DNA of 64,000 bases from Catonia carolina (Eukaryota; Arthropoda; Insecta; Hemiptera; Achilidae). The notes beneath the pieces are model-generated. The model ran no database searches. It was given only the letters and a program-made list of their open reading frames with translations, and had not been told where the DNA came from. Numbering within the stretch: position 1 is the stretch's first letter; every line of letters starts with the position of its first letter. The stretch spans positions 22,107,506 through 22,171,505 of the forward strand of contig JAQMRL010000006.1 of assembly GCA_035578175.1 (NCBI GenBank), given 5' to 3'. Positions 48,101 through 57,100 of this stretch are shown in pieces. Both the position numbers and the translations under genes were made by a program.

Positions 48101-51100
48101 CCAAGTGTTAAGAAGAAATCCTGAAGGACGACGACCGAGAGGAAGACCACGACGTAAGTGGTGGAGTCAGGTGAGGGCCGATATGGATAGAATTGGAGCG
48201 ACCGAGGAGGACGCGAGGCATCGAGAGAGGTGGAGGGGCTGTGTTGGTGCGGCTAAATATCTACTTAGATATGTGTGGCCATGGCAGTAAGTAAGTAAGT
48301 AAGTAAGTAATAGATTTCAGAAACCAAAAAATAATGTAAATAAACACAACTGTAGATTCATCAAGCTTAATTAAACAGATGTAACAATAAATTATCATGT
48401 TACACTAACCTGTGAATGGTAAACTGAATTTACTTTTACTAACCTGATCACAACTGAACCATGAAGTTTACTACTGCTTCCACTAATACCACCACTTTCC
48501 ACAATGGAATCATTTAAAAGGCCAGTTCCACTCATATTGGAATTTGTGCTCGTACTTGCTACACTATTGTTGCTTCCACTACTTCCACCTGCGACTGATG
48601 GTTTCTTCTTTTCCACAGTCTTTTTAACTGAAATACTGCTACTGTACATAAAAAAAATAAAAAAAATAAGTTTTTTTACTTTAGGCACTATTAGGCAGTC
48701 CATACACAGGTCATAATAATAATTATTATTATTATTAATTATTTACTCCCATAATATTACACATTACATAAAAAATAAATCACGATAATATAAAATTTCT
48801 TACAGTAAACTACAATCCTATTACGCTAGAGGTGGTGGAAATTATCCCATCCAACTATGGACAAAACCATGTACTAGGATGCGCTGGAAACTTTTAAATA
48901 AATATCAAAAAATTAAAGTATTAATTATTAGCAATAGCATTCAAAACCTACTATAATTACTTACTATACTAACTCACATATTTGAAGTCACATATTTGAT
49001 CCAGTACATTTTGTATCAATAGTAAGAGAAAAATAACCTCAAATTTGGATATTGAAATCCTTTAAAAATAATTTTTCTACTGGAAGGAGTGGTCGAACCT
49101 GGATCTCCTAGAATAGAAGCCCATCTATAAATGTAATGATATTCTATTTATATAATATGTTATAAAATAATATTCACTTGAAACTTTCTTACATTAGTGG
49201 GTTTTTCTTCGACATTATATGAAAAATACTTTTGGTCACAACAAGCCAATGGAATGTTAAGTACAGAATAGACCTCCTTACATGAACAACTTATCTGGTC
49301 ATATGACTCCCCATTACCAAACGTAATGAAGACAAATGGTGGGCACACGCTTAAACTTTAAAAAATAATACAAAAAGAACCTTTTATGATGACTTTTCTC
49401 TGCTGAAAATGTTGTGTTGATATTGTTCTTGCTTTCAATAAAAAATTAATACAAATGATTGTTGCTACATGATCATGAATGCTAATGATTCAATTGAAAT
49501 TACAAACTTAAAAAGAGACTGAAATAAACTATTAACAAATGAAGTTTCTTTTTGTTTGCCCATTAATGCTAATCCAGACAATAAAGGATGATAGATGAAA
49601 ATGAGTGATGAAAAAATGCCAGACGTAACCAGGAACTAAACTTACGGCCACTTGTGTAGAAGCCAGTTGTGCTTCTAAAAAGAGATGAAAACAGAATGAC
49701 AATGTAAATGTACTGGTACCTGTTAAAGCTCAAAAAGTGAGGACACAGAAAATGACATAAGTTAAATATTACATACTCTGATCACTTTAAAAATCATTGA
49801 CAATTTTGATGATAATGACATCATGGAATGGTTGATATGGACAATGATTTTAAAATTATGTCAGATATTATTCCAGAATCTATCACTTCATTTCTTTTCT
49901 ACAATCCAGATATTTACTGCTAATCCCTGTCCTTTTTCCTAGGCTTCTTTTGTTTCTACCAGTAATTTAAAAATCCTCTGGCTGCATTACAAGTGCTGCA
50001 CAGGTTAAGCTAAGTAGTGGAGCTGTCACCTTACTGCATCCAAACATGAAAGACAGTTTAATTTGGGGCGTCACTCTAGGGTCTTTCTATTCCTCTTCCT
50101 TCTGCCATTGACAATACAGCAGAAGGAAGAGTACTACCTCTTCCACCTTCAGGGTCATTGACCATTTTCACCTAATTCCCTAAGTTATAAGAAGATGAGG
50201 GAGGAAGAGAGAAAAATGCAAGAAGGAAGACTAATACCTCACCCACCTTCAGGGTCATTGACCGTCTTCACCTAATGCCCTAGGTAGTTTTCGAGATAAG
50301 GGAGGTCATCTTGCTTCGTTCGGCTTACAAGTACAAACCCACCAGTTAGAAAAATGTTGGATGCCCAAGAAAGAGATGATTTCCGGAAGAGCTTGAGCTG
50401 TCCAATCCATGAAGTGAATAAGAAAACGAAGAAAGATATTATTCTGGATTTATTAAAAAAAGATAATGAGGAAACTAATGATGAAGAGGATGAACCTGGT
50501 CCATCCGTTTCATTTAACCAAATTAGGTTTATACTTACTCATCATCATAGTAAGCATCATCATCATTATTTAATTCTGTCAAGTCATTCAAATCAGCTGA
50601 AGTGTTAGTAGCAAAATCATAATAATGAGACATTACATCTTCTGCATTTGGATCAGATGCTTTACTTTCACTGGCACTTCTAAAGTGGTGAAAGGTACTT
50701 GGGTTGATTCGATAGTCGCCTGCAGTAGCGCCACTCCCGCTACTATAATGTGGCAAAGTGGCTGATCTGCCTCTTACTGTTTTACTATCTCCTCCTCCAC
50801 TTGACGAACGAGTTCGCCGCCCTAAAAACAGAAACACACAATTAGGTAACAGTAAAACAAATTAGGTCATTTTTATAAATTAATTTTAATAATTCATTCT
50901 GCAGCCAATATTCAATCCTATTATAAATATATTTAAATCTTTATTGACCTGACACAGTTGCTATTTCACATTTTTTACCTTTATATACCCCTCTTTTTAC
51001 TGACATGTTTCAGTGGATCCATCATCAGAGTATACAAATTAAAACTACTTTTCAAAAATTTATTAAAATTTTCAGTTACCCATAACAGGCAGGTGGAGTG

Positions 51101-54100
51101 TTAAATTATTTTCACTCGATCTGCTAGTTCCAGGGCTACAAAAAATAGTTGTTCCTTATCACATGTTCAGCCAATTATAGGACTGAATCATAAAAGATTA
51201 AAGAACAGAAGAGATAGATGTGTAAAAGACACTAGTCAAGAGTTATCTCCTCTGAGAGTAATGAATTTCATTACACAGCCAGACCCTGTGGTGAATGAAG
51301 TGAAGGTGTCATTTGCAAGGTGGGAAGTAAATTCTTTTCAGAGGAACTGGCATGTTGATGATCATACTTTTTACTCAGTAAGGAAGGTAGTTTTAAACCA
51401 CCTCGTTTTAATTAGTAAAGCGTCTGGAGGTTCAAACCAGCTTTTCAGCTGCTGACAACAAAACAACATGATTTTCAGAAAGTGTACCTTCAGTCATTAG
51501 TATAAAACCAGGAAAACTATCGCAAAGAGAAAAGTAAAAACTAACCACAGGACAGTTATTTTAAAACCTGACAAAGTTTCTCAAGTTCTTGCTTGTAGAA
51601 AGGATATGATATTTAAGTTTATCTTTTAATAGATGCGTTGACATAATACTGTGTATAAGGGATGGAATTATTTTGCTTTAAATTTCATTTAGAATAACTG
51701 ATATTGCTGTAAACAAAAATTATTTTACTTACTGACCTGAGAAATGAAGGAGATTAAAGAAGTCATCATTATCACTGCTTGTTACAGAAGGCTCTTTTGG
51801 AAGATAAAATATTCCACTTTTACCGATCTGAAAACGGATAAATTCAAATTTACTAAATATGCTGATTATGTCACTCAACTGCATTGTAGACAATACGTGA
51901 GAACTAACAAATTTAAATAATTTAATCTTTGTTAGATAAATTTATACGACTTCAACATGATGAAAAAAGATCCTTCAAGCATTTTACAATGCAAAAATTT
52001 TCAAAATACAGCAAACAAAATTTAATATTTTTTAAATTTCATTTATAAATTTGTTTCCAGTGACGTATCTTACAAATGGAGTAGCAAATAATTTAACAAA
52101 AAACTGGTGTGAAACACTCATGACTTTCTCTTGCCAATATAAATAATGAAAAACATAACCTAATTTTAATCATAAGTGAATGATAAAAAATGAAAATTAA
52201 TCATTATTAGACTCAAAAATATGAAAATCACTAATTGACACCAAACTAAGGTCTGTAGAAAAAAATGCTTGAAATAAAAGTGTAGATTTTTTTATTTCCT
52301 ATAACTTAGATTTATACTTTTGCCGTAAAATGCATACTAAGTCTGCAATCTTAAAAAATCCAGTTTTCACCACTAGTGATTTTACTAAAACTTGTGAATT
52401 TTATTTTACTAGGTTTACTAGGTTTAAAGTTGACGGATTGTGTCTTCTTTCTTTGTAACTAATTATTTTTCAGAGAAAGATAGCAAGTACTATTTAGACA
52501 GGTTAAAGGAATGGGAGCATTGCTGAAAGAAGTTAATAAACATACAAGAAGACTATGTTAAAAATAAAAATAAATTTGAAGAAAACTGTCTTGATTTTTT
52601 GTTAGGTTGGAAACTTTTTAGACTACCCTCATAAAATCATTTGTTACTGAGAAATAAAATAGTTATTAAGCCAGTTCCTTGGTGCAATGGTCAGTGCAAT
52701 TTCCTTCTATGCCCAGGGTTCGGGGTTAAATTCCCAATCAGGTCTTACATGTTGTCATCACATATTTTCAGGTGTCACCTTAAATCCCCTGCATAAGCAT
52801 AAATGTACACAAAAGATATAATACAAAAAATGTATCTTGTAAAACAGTCATTGGATAAATGTTCAATCACCTGATCCATAACATTGAGGTCATAACCTAA
52901 GCCTTGTTGTGATTGGTTGCTTTCTGAATCCTTTTCATAATTGTTGGTGTCATAGATAAGTGTTGAGGAAACATCTTCTAATACATCTAATGACCCAACA
53001 ACAGGCCATTTCTCATGACGGTGGTGCCTCACAGTATGCCAACCTAAAAAATAAACAAATATTTTTATAATAATTTTAAGTTACTAGTTAGCTTCATAGC
53101 AGCAGAATCCATATAATTGTAATATTTTTTATGTTTATATAACAAAAAATTTAATATTTACCTTTTTATTAGTTCTTTTATTTCAAGTTTCATTCAAACC
53201 TTTGACAAAGGAAGATGCAATCTTCACAGTAAACATTTTCTAAAAACTATATTTATGTTATTACTTGAAGAAGGGGTGCACACTGCGAAAGTACTTCTAA
53301 ACTCGAAGTAAAAGAAGTAGTAAAAGGGTAATATTAAAAAAATTTGTAGTATAAACAAAAAAAAACATTACATCCTTTTAGGCCACAGCCAGACTACAAG
53401 CAGCAGGTTAGAGCAGGCCAGCAGTTTAAGTGGGTTCAAGCAGTGGAGGAGAATTGAGCTGAGCTGGTACCGTGGCCATACAGAAAGCAGTCAGGTGCTT
53501 ACACACATTTCATCTGCGTGTCACTTGATTCAGTCATGCGTTTTGTTTTGATTGGTGAAGTTACTATTTTTAAGAGAAATTTTCCCAATGGCAATGATGT
53601 TTTGTAAAATATTTCTACCGACTTAACTACGCTTAAATCCGTACTAAAAGTTATTGAATTAAATTTTAGTTATTTCAGCTAGTATTTTTTCATTATATAC
53701 TGAAAGTTATTAAATTGTAATTATTTACAGACTTATTTCACACACCAGTTGATAATTTTCTATTCTTGAAATGCTTATCCAACACATCTCACGAAATGGC
53801 ACGTTTATATACAGCCGATATTAGTGATTGAGTGTCAAAATTCATGACTGAAATTGAAACTAATGTACACAACAACAGAAAAAAACTAAACTGAGATGTG
53901 AGCTTGTAAGCCTGTAAGCTGGTACAATCAAACTAGTTTGTTTTTAAGTAGGTTAGAGCGGTAAGCTGTAGAACAGTACAGCAGGTCCTGTTAACGGTGT
54001 GGCCACGCCTATTATCTAACATTAGTTTGTTCAAACCTTCTTACACACTCAATGCTGCTACAACCTGATTACTGCTCCAACCTGCTTGCTGTCTGGCCAC

Positions 54101-57100
54101 AGCCTTACACTAAAAAACAACATAATTTCCAAAATTACACATAAAGAACTGTCAACATCACTAGTATCACATATTTCTTTTTTTAAATATCTACAAAAGA
54201 TTTTTTACTTTCAATATTTAGGTTCCCTCATATTTTTCCTTGGTTCCTCAAGTAATATAGGGTGATTCAAAAAGAGCGCCGGTTTTGATATATCAAATTA
54301 AGAGATTTATTTTATTGAAAAACTGAAAATAAATACATCAACAAGTTCATCTTACCTTCCGATTTCATGTATGAAAAATGATGTCATGCATGTGTCCTCC
54401 TCAACTGCGCTGGCACGCATCAACTCTGTCCATGAAATTGGATATTACTGCACGACAAGTTTCGACTTCCATTTGCCCGATAACCCGTCGAATTTCCTCC
54501 TTCAAGTCAGTGATGTTTCGGGGTTTATTGGCATACACCAATGACTTCAGATGACCCCAAAGATGAAAGTCACAAGGCGTCAATTTTGTTTGCGAAGGTG
54601 TCATCATCCTGCCGTTTTCTCAATACCCAGTCAACAAACTGTGGTCTCTTCTGGTGGTCTGCCACTTTCAAATGTTGCGTCAACTGAATTTTATACGGGT
54701 GATATTGGAGATCGTACCGTAGAATTCTCCGTACAGAAGAACATCGCAAACCCAATTGTTAAGAACGGCGACGTATTGATTTTGCTGGGCTAACAGCCAC
54801 ACTGTCACGAACCAACGCAACGTTCTGCTCAGTTCGGCCAGAACGACGACGTCCAGAACTTTTAAGGTCGACTGTTGAACCCGTCTCAAAAAACTTTTTC
54901 ATGAGCCTGCGAACTGTTGATTCATTCGGTGCTTCATTACGTCCTAGAGTACCGCGAAGTCGCCTGACAGTAGCCGCATAACTCTCTCCACTCTGGTAAA
55001 ATGTTTTGACGATTAACACTCGTTGTGCAATAGTAAACTTCTCCATGGTTAGACACAGACTGCGAGAGTACTACACTGCGAACAAGAGAAACTACAACTG
55101 AATCGTCAATCGGAATGTTCTCCGAAATAGAAATGAGGTCTAACAATGTTGCCAACCGATAAACAAAAATTTACCAGCCGTTTAAAAACCGGCGCTCTTT
55201 TTGAATCACCCGTTAGTTCCTTTGGTTTTCCATTCACGGACTACCATAACTTACCATTCCTTACCTTTTTTTTAACTTGTCATGTAAAAATATTTTGTCC
55301 AACGTGAACAGTGACAGATAGTCATTTTACCTATACATTAAGAGTTCTAAAAAAGACTAAACAAAAACAACTGTAATAAACCCTGTTAAACAATCCTCAA
55401 CTCCTAAGATACACAGAATTGATGAAGGACAAAGTATGGCGTTATCTCATTCACAATGCCGCCAACTCCAAGCCATCAAACAAGCTCTACATTTTAAATT
55501 TAATAAACATTGTACATTTTCTTTAATTTCAAATCCTGTTCCCAGAATATTTTTCATAGTTATACTGGAGAACAAACATATACATCACTCTTCGGTTCTT
55601 AGAAAATAGTAGGGTTAAATGAACGCAATATAATAACAGTAAAATTACAAATTTACTAAAACCACATTCAGTCGCATCGGTAGCATAGTGGTAGCGTCCT
55701 AGTCTACAACATGAAGGTCCCGGGTTTGATTACCCTATAGGGTCTGTTAAAACCCATTGTCCAGTTAGACAGCCCACCATAGTCACTAATGACCAAGCTA
55801 TTGAAACAAACCAAATTCAGATTTTAATCGTTTAATTATTTAACAAAAATGAAAAAAAGTCCTACCAACTGATCGCAATGTGGAAGCTCCCTCTGCAGTC
55901 ATCGCAGTAATGTTGAGAGCATAGAAAGCAGTAGCTCTGACTGAATAGACCTGACAGTAACGTACTACATGGACCATAGCAGCAGTAACTCGTTTGTTTC
56001 TTGCCCAACGTGCACCTTCTGGTGATCCTGAAATGTGTCCCAGAGCCCATAAAGCTGCTTTCAGATGAAGTATTTCTTCTTCCGTATTACATCGCCCAAG
56101 TATTACAGTCTGAAAAATTTATAAAAAGAAAAACACTAAAAACTATACTAAACTTGTACTTCACTTTATCCAGAAAGATAAAGGTTCACTTGAAAGAATG
56201 AGCTTTACTTAAAGAGATTTGAATAAAGAAAAAGTGTTTAAAAATTTTTCAACTTCAAAAATATTTCAGTAAAAAACAACTAATTTATCAAAATAATTCC
56301 TATTATATATGACACTTAATCAATATTACTCAAGTGACAGTGTTAATAGAACACCAACATCCCTATTATCATTATCAAAGTAATAAACAAAAATTCCAAG
56401 ATAATCAACCATGAGCTTTTAATTTAATTTCCAGTGATGGATGGAAGGCAACTTTATGTCAAAGAAACTTCAATTGTGTACACACAATACACAGATATAA
56501 ACAGATAAACTACAGATATAGTTACTTGAGTCACGAGTTTGCCCTTGTTTGAAAAGAGGGGTAAAGGGGGAAAAGTAGTGCGCATGCACTACTGCTGTAA
56601 TTTCAGTAAAATAAACTCAACAACTTGTACTATACCCAGAGCATATACAGTACATCGCAGAACCTTTTGTACATTAACTGTATGATATAACTGTTTGTTA
56701 CCATAAACAGAAATGTTAGTTTCTCGGAAACATGGGCAGACTATTCACAGGGCTGAACGAAATCTAATATGCTCAGTAATAATATGCTGTGAAGTTGAAG
56801 CTAAACAAAAATGCCTTTACCTGCCTCTTAACAAAAGCCATGAGCAAATGACTAACTACTCTGATGTTTCTCTTTCCACAATTTGAAAAATAAAGAAGGA
56901 AATTAAAGGCGTGAAGAAGCTCTCCTTCAACAGTTTTGTTGACACCTGGTAAAGAAAGGAAACGGTTAGGTAGATACTAGTGAGACTGATAGTGAAGACA
57001 CCAGTGACAGCGATAGTAAAGAAGGTGATTCATCGTAGAAAACTTTGTTCCAATGGAATAAGGTAGCTATTAAATATAGTAAATGAAACATTTATAGTTA

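Noticed and set aside
48714..48741. TAA/ATT repeat as a second LINE tail
   Set aside because: Too short, and no LINE sequence precedes it on either strand.
51261..51455. 64-codon ORF in the Rictor intron
   Set aside because: Falls wholly inside a copy of dispersed family A; the other copies are not open.
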